From NCBI GenBank assembly GCA_035510715.1, contig DATKGQ010000034.1, forward strand, positions 1 through 18,174: 18,174 nt of DNA, read 5' to 3'. The DNA comes from DATKGQ01 sp035510715. GTDB lineage: Bacteria > Patescibacteriota > Saccharimonadia > Saccharimonadales > UBA4665. This document shows positions 5,857 through 13,047 of the stretch, one piece after another (positions within the stretch are counted from its first letter, which is position 1; every line of letters begins with the position of its first letter). The notes beneath the pieces were generated by a model that made no database searches, was not told the DNA's origin, and was given only the letters and a program-made list of their open reading frames with translations. The position numbers and the translations under genes are program-made.

Positions 5857-6692
5857 TACCATTACAGCTTACTTCTTTTATTGCCAACTCCGGACCAACA
5901 ATTTATATAGCTCCGCTGGATATCTTCAGTATCAAACATATAGCCATAACTAATGCAATCTTTTACGGCTGGATCTGCTCACTAATATTGATAGTATTTT
6001 TAATAATGATTGCCAGGAAACTTACTATTAAGCCTAAAGCCGGTCTTGTCCAGATTGTCGAATACAGCGTTACTTTTATCTCTAACCTGGTCGAATCAAG
6101 TTTTAACGATAAAAGCCGCGGGCATAAATATATCCCCTTCTTCGTAACATTGTTCTTTTTTATATTGCTTAATAACTGGTTAGGTTTAATTCCCGGTGTA
6201 GGTAGTGCTATTACTTTTCATCATTACCCTTTATTAAGACCCTTCACGGCCGATTTTAACGCCACTCTGGCGGCCGGCCTTGTCACAATGACATACGTTT
6301 ATGGCGCATCAATCCGGGAAGTGGGTTTAAGGGCCTATATCGGGCACTTTTTTATTGGCAGTCCGCTTAATCCATTATATTTAATAATTGGTTTAGTTGA
6401 ATTTTTAACAGACCTAACCAGGGTCTTAAGTCTGTCAATCCGACTATTTCTAAATATAACGGTTGGCGAGATAATTATTGCAGTCTTCGCTTATTTGGGG
6501 CATGTTGCGGCACCGTTAACTACCACTCCGTTTGTAATGCTGGAATTGTTCGTCGGCGCCCTGCAAGCCTATATCTTTGTTATCTTGAGCGTCTCCTACC
6601 TTGCCAATAACGTAAATAATATTACCGGGCAGCAAAACTTGACCAAAAAATCTATTCCTGAAACAATGAAGTTGCAATCTGAAACTATGTAA
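5853..6692 (+). CDS. atpB: ATP synthase Fo subunit a
   Basis: Subunit a forms the two half-channels for ions beside the c-ring. The 279-residue protein has five to six membrane helices. Key motifs are FTADFNATLA (131-140), LSLSIRLFLN (192-201) with the essential arginine at R197, and ELFVGALQAYIFVILSVSYL (231-250) with the conserved Glu and Gln of the last helix. The common RLFGN motif reads RLFLN here, replacing a small glycine by leucine next to the essential arginine. The N-terminal region (1-30) is periplasmic-like and short. The start overlaps the previous stop by 4 bases, with GAGG about ten bases upstream. It is followed by a 66-base gap before atpE, the largest in the operon. Confidence 0.96.
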   Translation: MIPLQLTSFIANSGPTIYIAPLDIFSIKHIAITNAIFYGWICSLILIVFLIMIARKLTIKPKAGLVQIVEYSVTFISNLVESSFNDKSRGHKYIPFFVTLFFFILLNNWLGLIPGVGSAITFHHYPLLRPFTADFNATLAAGLVTMTYVYGASIREVGLRAYIGHFFIGSPLNPLYLIIGLVEFLTDLTRVLSLSIRLFLNITVGEIIIAVFAYLGHVAAPLTTTPFVMLELFVGALQAYIFVILSVSYLANNVNNITGQQNLTKKSIPETMKLQSETM

Positions 6693-6758
6693 TGGGTTGG
6701 GCTTTGCTTATGATAAAAGTACTTAATTACCCAAATAAAGGAGTAACCAATAAATAAT

Positions 6759-6986
6759 ATGATTTATCTGGCAGATGCAGTTAACACGGTTGTTCTGGCA
6801 AAAGGCCTAGTTGTGGGAATAGGCTTTATCGGGCCGGCAATTGGAATCGGTATGATAGGCAGTAATTATATGCAAGCGATTGGCCGCAATCCGGAAGTTT
6901 CTAAATATTTCGGCCAAGCACTGGTTATTATTGCAATCATTGAATTGTTTGCCCTTCTGGCGTTTGCGTCAATTTTCATAATTTAA
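6759..6986 (+). CDS. atpE: ATP synthase Fo subunit c
   Basis: Subunit c makes the rotating membrane ring. The 75-residue hairpin has helix 1 with the glycine-rich GIGFIGPAIGIGMIG (20-34), a polar loop with RNP (43-45) and helix 2 with the ion-binding E62 in IIAIIELFALLAF. The Gln in helix 1 and the Ser after the Glu that mark Na+-binding rings are absent, so H+ is the likelier coupling ion (inference from the motif). An AAAGGAG ribosome site lies at 6737-6743, but 15 bases before the ATG, a long spacing. An in-frame stop at 6744-6746 rules out an upstream start. The separate leader may serve the higher copy number of this subunit. Confidence 0.96.
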   Translation: MIYLADAVNTVVLAKGLVVGIGFIGPAIGIGMIGSNYMQAIGRNPEVSKYFGQALVIIAIIELFALLAFASIFII

Positions 6987-7003
6987 GTAAAGGTTGGCGA
7001 TAT

Positions 7004-7540
7004 ATGGAAAAAGGCTTAGTGGCTTTTTTCGGCCAGACAAGCTCTGGTATCGGCGCATTCGGAATTAATATTCAGTCTCTGGTTATTCAACTGGTGACTT
7101 TTCTGTTAGTTTTTTGGATATTGAAACGCTTTGCTTTTAAACCTATCTTACAATTATTGCAAAAACGTCGTGAAATAATTGAGAATGGCGTTAAATACGG
7201 AGTTGATATAAAACGTCAGCATGACGAATTAAAAGAAGAAATTGAAGCCGAGTTCCATCAGGCGCGGCTTAACGCTGACAAGATTATTGAATCTGCCAGA
7301 CATGAAGCACATGCCATAATTGATAAAGCTGAAGAAGCAGCCAGAATGAATGCCGACATTATTTTGTTGGAAGCTAATCAGCGAATTAAGCAAGAACAGA
7401 TCCGCCTCAGGCGGCAGGTTGAACAGGAAACCGTTGGTTTAATTATTGAGGCCACAGAGTCTATTATCAAGGAGAAGATAGATCCCATAAAAGATGCCGA
7501 ACTTATTGATAGAGCCCTGCAGGAAAGCCAATTATTATGA
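7004..7540 (+). CDS. atpF: ATP synthase Fo subunit b
   Basis: Subunit b is the peripheral stalk linking Fo to F1. The 178-residue protein has an N-terminal stretch of about 23 residues, one membrane helix at about 24-42, then the family's KRFAFKPI motif (41-48) and a long, highly charged helix (about 50-165) able to form the stalk coiled coil. Only one b gene is present, so a homodimer is expected. The stop overlaps the atpH start as ATGA. The Shine-Dalgarno (AAAGG) lies about 11 bases upstream. Confidence 0.94.
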   Translation: MEKGLVAFFGQTSSGIGAFGINIQSLVIQLVTFLLVFWILKRFAFKPILQLLQKRREIIENGVKYGVDIKRQHDELKEEIEAEFHQARLNADKIIESARHEAHAIIDKAEEAARMNADIILLEANQRIKQEQIRLRRQVEQETVGLIIEATESIIKEKIDPIKDAELIDRALQESQLL

Positions 7541-7947
7541 AAATTCCACGACATACATTAGCGCATTTATTAGCCCAAAAAAGTTTACACCAAGGCATAA
7601 CTGATGATGATGATTTACAAATTGCAGCTTATTTATTGGCCACCAACCGGACTAATGAAGTCAATTCATTACTGCGTGATATCCAATCAGAATGGGCTAA
7701 AGATGGTTATGTCAACATTACGGCTATCAGCGCTAACCCGCTGTCTTCGACTGATAAGTCGGATATAGATAAACTTATCCATTCCCTTTATCCTAAAAGT
7801 AAAACCATTAATCTTAGCGAACGAATTGATAAAAACTTAATCGGCGGGGTCAGAATAGAATTTGCGCGCTATCAGCTCGATCTCAGTATTCTTGGCACAC
7901 TTAACCGTTTTAAGAGACTATCGCTGGCCCAAGGAGGTTCTAATTGA
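7537..7947 (+). CDS. atpH: ATP synthase F1 subunit delta (short form)
   Basis: Delta joins the b stalk to the top of F1. At 136 residues it is clearly shorter than the usual roughly 180. The C-terminal part is conserved: RIDKNLIGGVRIEFARYQLD (96-115) and SILGTLNRFKRL match the family's I-D-x-x-L-x-G-G...D-x-S...L-x-R-L pattern. The N-terminal six-helix domain appears reduced to around 80-90 residues. The reading frame is intact and the gene sits in its canonical place, so this looks like real shortening and not a frameshift. It overlaps atpF by 4 bases and atpA by 4 bases. Confidence 0.9.
   Translation: MKIPRHTLAHLLAQKSLHQGITDDDDLQIAAYLLATNRTNEVNSLLRDIQSEWAKDGYVNITAISANPLSSTDKSDIDKLIHSLYPKSKTINLSERIDKNLIGGVRIEFARYQLDLSILGTLNRFKRLSLAQGGSN
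7931..7937 (+). promoter_or_regulatory. Ribosome binding site that fixes the atpA TTG start
   Basis: AAGGAGG lies 6 bases before TTG 7944, inside the end of atpH. No ATG is as well placed, so the unusual start codon is accepted. Confidence 0.85.
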
Positions 7948-9503
7948 GCGATTTATCAATTACCGAATTATCCGATCATATCCGGGCCGCTATTAATGAG
8001 CTGAAATTCCAACCAGGTTTGGAGCAGGTTGGCATAGTTACTCGCATTGGCGATGGTATTGCTTGGATATACGGTCTGTCAGCCTGCGGCTTCAGCGAGA
8101 TGATATCGATTGACGCTGAAAATGGTATGACGCTGACAGCTTTTGCTTTTAATCTTAGTCAGGATGAGATTGGCGCAGTAATTCTGGGTGATGATACATA
8201 TATTAAAGCCGGCGCAAAGGCTCATTTGCAAGGTAAAGTATTAGAAGTACCGGTCGGTCCGGAATTAATCGGCCGGGTAATCGATCCGCTTGGTAAGCCC
8301 CTGGACAACGGACCGCCAATTGTTACTGCCAAAACCAGCCGCGTTGAACGCCGGGCTCCCGGTGTACTGGATAGAGTTGGCGTAAATGAACCGCTAATGA
8401 CCGGTATCGCTGCAATAGACGCCATGATACCTATTGGCCGCGGCCAACGAGAACTCATTATCGGTGACCGTCAAACCGGTAAAACAGCAATTGCTGTTGA
8501 CACTATGATTAACCAGCATCATCAAAAAACCGGTGTAGTAAACATTTATGTTGCCATTGGCCAGAAAATGAGTAAAATCGCCCGATTAGTTGATCGTCTA
8601 AAGCGTGAGGGTGTAATGGAACAGACGATTGTTGTTGCCACTAGCCCGGCAGATTCGGCGGCCTTGCTTTATATTGCTCCGTATGCCGGCTGCGCAATGG
8701 GAGAATATTTCCGCGATGAGATGAAACACGCCTTAGTGATTTATGATGACTTAACAAAACATGCCATCGCCTATCGGCAAATGAGCCTTTTGTTGCGCCG
8801 CCCGCCTGGTCGAGAAGCTTATCCGGGAGACGTGTTTTACCTTCACTCCCGTCTTCTAGAACGGGCCGCAAAACTTAAAAAGGAATTGGGAGGAGGTAGC
8901 TTAACGGCCTTGCCGATCATCGAAACTCAAGCCGGAGATATCAGCGCCTATATCCCGACTAATGTGATATCTATTACTGATGGTCAAATATTTGTCGAAA
9001 CGAATTTATTCTATCAAGGTATTAGGCCGGCAATTTCAGTTGGCTTATCGGTCTCTCGAGTTGGCGCAGCTGCCCAGACACCAGCCATTAAAAGTGTATC
9101 TAAATCGTTAAGAATTGACCTAGCACAATTCCGTGAGTTAGCTTCTTTCTCGCAATTCTCAACTGATCTTGACGTAAATACCCGCAAACGTATTGAGCGT
9201 GGCCAACGCTTAACAGAACTTTTAAAACAACCGCAATTTATGCCTTTGGCTACTTGGCAGATTTATGCCTCATTGCTAGTTGTAACCGAAGCTTGTTTTG
9301 ATCTGGTTCCGGTAGATAAAATAAAAAACGCCCAGGCAAACTTATTTAGAGAATTAAAAGAACAAGCCGGTGAGATAGTAAATTCATTACAAGACGGAGC
9401 TGAACCGAATGATAGTTCTAGACAAACCATTATGAGTATTGCCCGGAATATTGCAGATAGTTATATAAAATCTGACAGCAAACCGCCAGAGGTCGCAAAA
9501 TAA
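7944..9503 (+). CDS. atpA: ATP synthase F1 subunit alpha
   Basis: Alpha carries the non-catalytic nucleotide sites and the arginine finger of the catalytic interface. The 519-residue protein contains the P-loop GDRQTGKT (174-181), YIPTNVISITDGQIF (336-350) and ISVGLSVSRVGAAAQ (364-378), with the arginine finger at R372. The start is TTG at 7944: a perfect AAGGAGG lies at 7931-7937, 6 bases upstream, and TTG overlaps the atpH stop as TTGA. It ends with TAA sharing one base with the atpG ATG. Confidence 0.97.
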   Translation: MSDLSITELSDHIRAAINELKFQPGLEQVGIVTRIGDGIAWIYGLSACGFSEMISIDAENGMTLTAFAFNLSQDEIGAVILGDDTYIKAGAKAHLQGKVLEVPVGPELIGRVIDPLGKPLDNGPPIVTAKTSRVERRAPGVLDRVGVNEPLMTGIAAIDAMIPIGRGQRELIIGDRQTGKTAIAVDTMINQHHQKTGVVNIYVAIGQKMSKIARLVDRLKREGVMEQTIVVATSPADSAALLYIAPYAGCAMGEYFRDEMKHALVIYDDLTKHAIAYRQMSLLLRRPPGREAYPGDVFYLHSRLLERAAKLKKELGGGSLTALPIIETQAGDISAYIPTNVISITDGQIFVETNLFYQGIRPAISVGLSVSRVGAAAQTPAIKSVSKSLRIDLAQFRELASFSQFSTDLDVNTRKRIERGQRLTELLKQPQFMPLATWQIYASLLVVTEACFDLVPVDKIKNAQANLFRELKEQAGEIVNSLQDGAEPNDSSRQTIMSIARNIADSYIKSDSKPPEVAK

Positions 9504-10387
9504 TGGCCAATATGATTACTCTTAAAAGGAAGATTAATTCAATTCGCAATACTCAGCACATAACCAGGGCAATGGAATTGGTGGCCGCCAGCAAAAAACG
9601 CCAGACCCAAATACAGGCTGTTAATAGTCGCGATTACAAAGCGGTAGCCTACAGTTTGTTAGCCAGGCTAAATTCATTACCAGAAACCGCTGTTCATCCT
9701 CTATTCCAACACCGCCGAATTAAAACAAAACTTTATATCGTTGTTACCAGCAATACTGGCCTAGCCGGAGCCTATAACTATAATGTACTAAAATTACTTA
9801 CCCAATGTATCCAAGCAGACCAGCTTAAAACGATTAACGTTAAGCTAATTACTGTTGGTAATCGAGGCGCTCAATTTGCCAGGCGGATCCGCGGGATAGA
9901 ACAGTTAGCTGTATATCCAGCTTTTGGCGACCACCCTACTGTAAATCAATTACGACCGATGCTTAATACATTGTTAGATTTATACCGTACGGCAGCAGTC
10001 GACGAAATAGCGTTAGTTTACACAGCTTACCAAACAAATTTTGTCCAAACGCCAGCTAAACTAGTTATACTACCAGCTCAAATCAATCATAGTAAGGCGA
10101 CAATTAAATACAATTATAATTTTACAAACTATGAGCCGTCTATCTATGTGGTTTTGGGCAGTGTCACTACGAGATTGATTGAAGTTCAGATATGGCAATC
10201 AATGCTGGAGAGTTTAGCCAGCGAGTACTCGATGCGGATGCTGGCAATGAAAAATGCCACTGATAATGCTGACAGTCTTATTAAAGATTACACACTAGAG
10301 TTTAATTCGGTCCGGCAAGCTTCGATTACGCAGGATTTAGCAGAAATTAGCGGTGGTTTCGAAGCCTTAAGCGAAACAGGAGTATAA
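9503..10387 (+). CDS. atpG: ATP synthase F1 subunit gamma
   Basis: Gamma is the central rotor shaft. The 294-residue protein opens with ITLKRKINSIRNTQHITRAM (5-24), the conserved N-terminal helix. It closes with a long helix containing SEYSMRMLAMKNATDNADSL and RQASITQDLAEISGGFEAL, the conserved partner helix. The middle Rossmann-like domain is intact. The length is normal. The start overlaps the atpA stop by one base, with AGAGG just upstream. Confidence 0.96.
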   Translation: MANMITLKRKINSIRNTQHITRAMELVAASKKRQTQIQAVNSRDYKAVAYSLLARLNSLPETAVHPLFQHRRIKTKLYIVVTSNTGLAGAYNYNVLKLLTQCIQADQLKTINVKLITVGNRGAQFARRIRGIEQLAVYPAFGDHPTVNQLRPMLNTLLDLYRTAAVDEIALVYTAYQTNFVQTPAKLVILPAQINHSKATIKYNYNFTNYEPSIYVVLGSVTTRLIEVQIWQSMLESLASEYSMRMLAMKNATDNADSLIKDYTLEFNSVRQASITQDLAEISGGFEALSETGV

Positions 10388-10389
10388 TT

Positions 10390-11778
10390 TTGGAACTTGA
10401 TGAACAATCCAACGCAGCCAATGGTATCGTAAGTCAAATAAACGGCGTAGTTGTTGACGTTGAATTTTCAAATAACAACTTGCCAGCCATTTATAATGCT
10501 CTAAAAATTAAAACTAATCGGATTGAATTAACACTTGAAGTTGAGCAGCATTTAAGCGAGACAAGTGTCCGCACAGTTGCTCTCGACTCAACCGATGGAT
10601 TGCGGCGTGGTACTAAGGTAACTGATACCGGCAAGATGATTCAAGTCCCGGTTGGCAAAAAAACTCTGGGCCGGATGTTTAATGTTATCGGTCAGCCAAT
10701 TGATGATTTGGATGATTCCTTTGACCAGTATGAATCAATTCATAAATTACCGCCGTCTTTTTCTGATCAAGCCAGTAAAATTGAAGTATTAGAAACTGGC
10801 ATAAAAGTAATTGACCTTATCTGTCCGATTACCCGCGGCGGCAAAGTCGGCTTGTTTGGCGGGGCCGGAGTCGGCAAAACAGTATTAATACAAGAACTGA
10901 TTAATAATATTGCAAAATTCCATAATGGTTACTCTATCTTTGCCGGTGTCGGTGAACGGACCCGCGAAGGCAATGATTTGTATCAGGAAATGACCGATAC
11001 CGGCGTTTTGAAAAATACCTCATTAGTCTTCGGACAAATGAATGAACCGCCTGGCGCTCGGTTGAGAGTCGGTTTATCGGGGTTAACGATAGCCGAGGGA
11101 TTCCGTGACAGCGGACATGATGTATTGCTGTTTATTGACAACATCTTCCGTTTCACTCAAGCCGGAGCAGAAGTATCAGCCCTGCTCGGCCGTTTGCCTT
11201 CAGCGGTTGGTTATCAGCCAAACTTAGCTCAAGAAATGGGAGAATTGCAGGAAAGAATTACCTCTACCAAGGAGGGATCGATAACTTCTGTCCAGGCAGT
11301 TTACGTACCGGCTGATGATTTGACTGATCCGGCTCCAGCAACAACTTTTGCTCACTTGGACTCAACGATTGTTTTGTCCCGGTCATTAACTGAGCTTGGC
11401 TTATATCCAGCCGTCGACCCGCTTGATTCAAACTCAACAATATTAAGTGCCGATATTGTCGGTGACGATCATTATCGGGTAGCCCGTGAAGTCCAGAGAG
11501 TTCTCCAACGATATAAAGATCTACAGGATATCATTGCTATTTTAGGCATAGAGGAGCTATCTGAAGAAGATAAGCAAACGGTTGATAGGGCCCGGCGAAT
11601 CCAGCGATTTCTATCTCAACCTTTTCATGTTACAGAGGTGTTTATAGGCCGCCCAGGCAAATATGTGCCACTAAAAGATACAATTACCGGCTTTGATGAA
11701 ATATTACAGGGCAAACATGATGATAAATCGGAAAATGCCTTCTTCATGCGCGGTGATATCAGTGAAGTAACTGATTAA
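10390..11778 (+). CDS. atpD: ATP synthase F1 subunit beta
   Basis: Beta holds the catalytic sites. The 462-residue protein has the P-loop GGAGVGKT (157-164), GERTREGND (188-196) with the catalytic glutamate E189, LLFIDNIFRF (246-255) as Walker B, ALLGRLPSAVGYQPNLAQEM (264-283) and the regulatory EELSEED loop (388-394; DELSEED in most bacteria). The start is TTG at 10390, with AGGAG at 10378-10382, 7 bases upstream; the gene follows atpG by 2 bases. Both alpha and beta in this operon thus use TTG. The first ten or so residues (acidic, Asn-rich) are weakly conserved. Confidence 0.97.
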   Translation: MELDEQSNAANGIVSQINGVVVDVEFSNNNLPAIYNALKIKTNRIELTLEVEQHLSETSVRTVALDSTDGLRRGTKVTDTGKMIQVPVGKKTLGRMFNVIGQPIDDLDDSFDQYESIHKLPPSFSDQASKIEVLETGIKVIDLICPITRGGKVGLFGGAGVGKTVLIQELINNIAKFHNGYSIFAGVGERTREGNDLYQEMTDTGVLKNTSLVFGQMNEPPGARLRVGLSGLTIAEGFRDSGHDVLLFIDNIFRFTQAGAEVSALLGRLPSAVGYQPNLAQEMGELQERITSTKEGSITSVQAVYVPADDLTDPAPATTFAHLDSTIVLSRSLTELGLYPAVDPLDSNSTILSADIVGDDHYRVAREVQRVLQRYKDLQDIIAILGIEELSEEDKQTVDRARRIQRFLSQPFHVTEVFIGRPGKYVPLKDTITGFDEILQGKHDDKSENAFFMRGDISEVTD

Positions 11779-11779
11779 A

Positions 11780-12205
11780 ATGATACGCTTCCAATTGATT
11801 ACTTTGGCTGGCACAAAAATTAACGAAGACGTTTTCCAGGTAACATTACCAACTAAGACTGGCCGGATCGGAGTACTAGAGAGACATATGCCATTGGTCG
11901 GTGTAATTACTCCAGGCATTATCGAAATCCAAAAAAACGAGCATGACGCTGGTAATAAAACTATGCAGTTTGTTACTTATGGCGGTGTAATTGAAATTGC
12001 TAACAATGTTTTAAGGGTAATCGTGGATGAAGCCGACCAAGCCGATGAAATAAATGAGAGTGAGGCTCAGCGGGCTTACGAACGAGCCCAGAAAATGAAA
12101 CTAGAAGCTAGAGATGAAATAAGTTTGGAGAATGCCCAAGCCCTGATCGACCGTTCACGCATCCGTTTGCAAGTTGTTAAATTGCGGCGCCGGTCCTCGC
12201 GTTAG
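11780..12205 (+). CDS. atpC: ATP synthase F1 subunit epsilon
   Basis: Epsilon binds the rotor foot and can inhibit ATP hydrolysis. The 141-residue protein has the N-terminal beta sandwich (1-90, with GRIGVLERHMPLVGVITPGI at 28-47 and FVTYGGVIEIANN at 63-75). A full C-terminal two-helix domain (about 94-141, rich in Glu, Gln and Arg) follows, so the inhibitory module is kept. It starts 1 base after the beta stop, with no clear Shine-Dalgarno. A very weak short hairpin followed by six T (12211-12234) may end the operon. Confidence 0.94.
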   Translation: MIRFQLITLAGTKINEDVFQVTLPTKTGRIGVLERHMPLVGVITPGIIEIQKNEHDAGNKTMQFVTYGGVIEIANNVLRVIVDEADQADEINESEAQRAYERAQKMKLEARDEISLENAQALIDRSRIRLQVVKLRRRSSR

Positions 12206-12271
12206 AATTCGTTATAAATAACAATTAATTTTTTGAGATTTATTAATCGTAAAATATTTTATTATTCAAAT

Positions 12272-12308
12272 TTGCCATTATGACTCAGCATGATATGCTT
12301 AAAGCATA
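12272..12308 (+). promoter_or_regulatory. Channel gene promoter with operator-like repeats
   Basis: TTGCCA (12272-12277) and TATGCT (12294-12299) are 16 bases apart. The -10 region lies inside alternating repeats: AGCAT (12287-12291), ATGCT (12295-12299) and AGCAT (12303-12307), each separated by 3 bases. TATGCT-TAA-AGCATA is a perfect 6-bp-arm palindrome. A regulator bound here would block the -10 box; the regulator is unknown. Confidence 0.42.
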
Positions 12309-12331
12309 AATTAAAATATACGGAGGCTCGT

Positions 12332-12985
12332 ATGTTCGGTAAAAAGAAACTCGCTTTGATGGGAGTTGAGTTAATAGGAACCGCGATTTTGGCATTAGCG
12401 GTATTAAGTGTGCGAAACTCAGGAATTGGTTATTCCTTATTCGTAGCTTTAGCAGCTGCTATTGCATTGGGAGCAGTAGTACTGGCCTTTAATTCAGTAT
12501 CAGAACCACAGCTTAACCCAGCTTTAACAGTTGGATTATGGTCTGCAAGAAAAATAAGTACCTTAAAAGCAATTTTATTTATTGCCCTACAGCTACTTGG
12601 TGGCGCAATTGCTTACTGGTTGTACATATACTTCATTAAAACGCATTTGCCGAGCACTGCTGGCCATTACAATGCCCGTGTGATGATTTCTGAAGCAGTC
12701 GGAACATTTGTATTTGTTATCGGTTGGTCAGCCGCAGTCGCTCAGAAATACACAGGCTTACGACTTGCTGCAACGATAGGTGGAGCATTTGCCGTAGGTT
12801 TGATTATCGCCTCATTGTCAACAACCGGTTTCGGTTTAATCAACCCGGCATTGGCGCTTAGTGTTCATTCATGGGGCTGGAGCACCTACGTTGCCGGACC
12901 GGTTATCGGCGGCGTGGTTGGAGTAAATTTCTACCATTACCTTTACGCTCCTGGCACTACCAGCAAAGCTAAAGCTAAGAAGTAA
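12332..12985 (+). CDS. MIP-family channel (aquaporin-like) with altered selectivity filter
   Basis: The 217-residue integral membrane protein shows the duplicated MIP plan. Helix 1 contains E13 in VELIGT and helix 4 contains E121 in SEAVGTF. The two pore half-helices carry LNPALTVG (61-68) and INPALALS (170-177), both with intact NPA. After the second NPA the usual Arg of the aromatic/arginine filter is Leu174, so the pore should be less selective or pass something other than water. GIGY and TTGFG loops flank the pore. The start is ATG 12332, chosen because GGAGG at 12322-12326 is 5 bases upstream; an in-frame upstream ATG at 12290 lies within the predicted promoter. The C-terminal tail is basic (SKAKAKK). 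Family is confident, solute unknown. Confidence 0.85.
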   Translation: MFGKKKLALMGVELIGTAILALAVLSVRNSGIGYSLFVALAAAIALGAVVLAFNSVSEPQLNPALTVGLWSARKISTLKAILFIALQLLGGAIAYWLYIYFIKTHLPSTAGHYNARVMISEAVGTFVFVIGWSAAVAQKYTGLRLAATIGGAFAVGLIIASLSTTGFGLINPALALSVHSWGWSTYVAGPVIGGVVGVNFYHYLYAPGTTSKAKAKK

Positions 12986-13003
12986 CAACTTTTTTAGCAA
13001 CCC

Positions 13004-13047
13004 AATAAATACACCGCCCTAAAAAATCAGGCGGTGTATTTATTTTT
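13004..13047 (+). terminator. Strong intrinsic terminator, probably bidirectional
   Basis: A perfect 15-bp stem (13004-13018 with 13030-13044), loop of 11 bases and a run of five T (13043-13047) follow the channel gene. The right arm covers the stop codon (13040-13042) of the convergent helicase gene. On the minus strand the arm itself ends in a U-rich stretch, so it may serve both genes. Confidence 0.85.

Noticed and set aside
6693..6758. Terminator or internal promoter between atpB and atpE
   Set aside because: Only TGGGT/ACCCA arms with a loop over 30 bases and no U-tract; no -35/-10 pair with good spacing. The gap is better explained as an atpE translation leader.
8222..8871. Minus-strand ORFs opposite atpA
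   Set aside because: They are shadows of a highly conserved gene, with Arg/Pro/Ser-rich composition typical of antisense frames.
12211..12234. Terminator after atpC
   Set aside because: The hairpin has only four A/T-rich pairs before the T run, so it is too weak to list as a terminator; read-through into the channel gene cannot be excluded.
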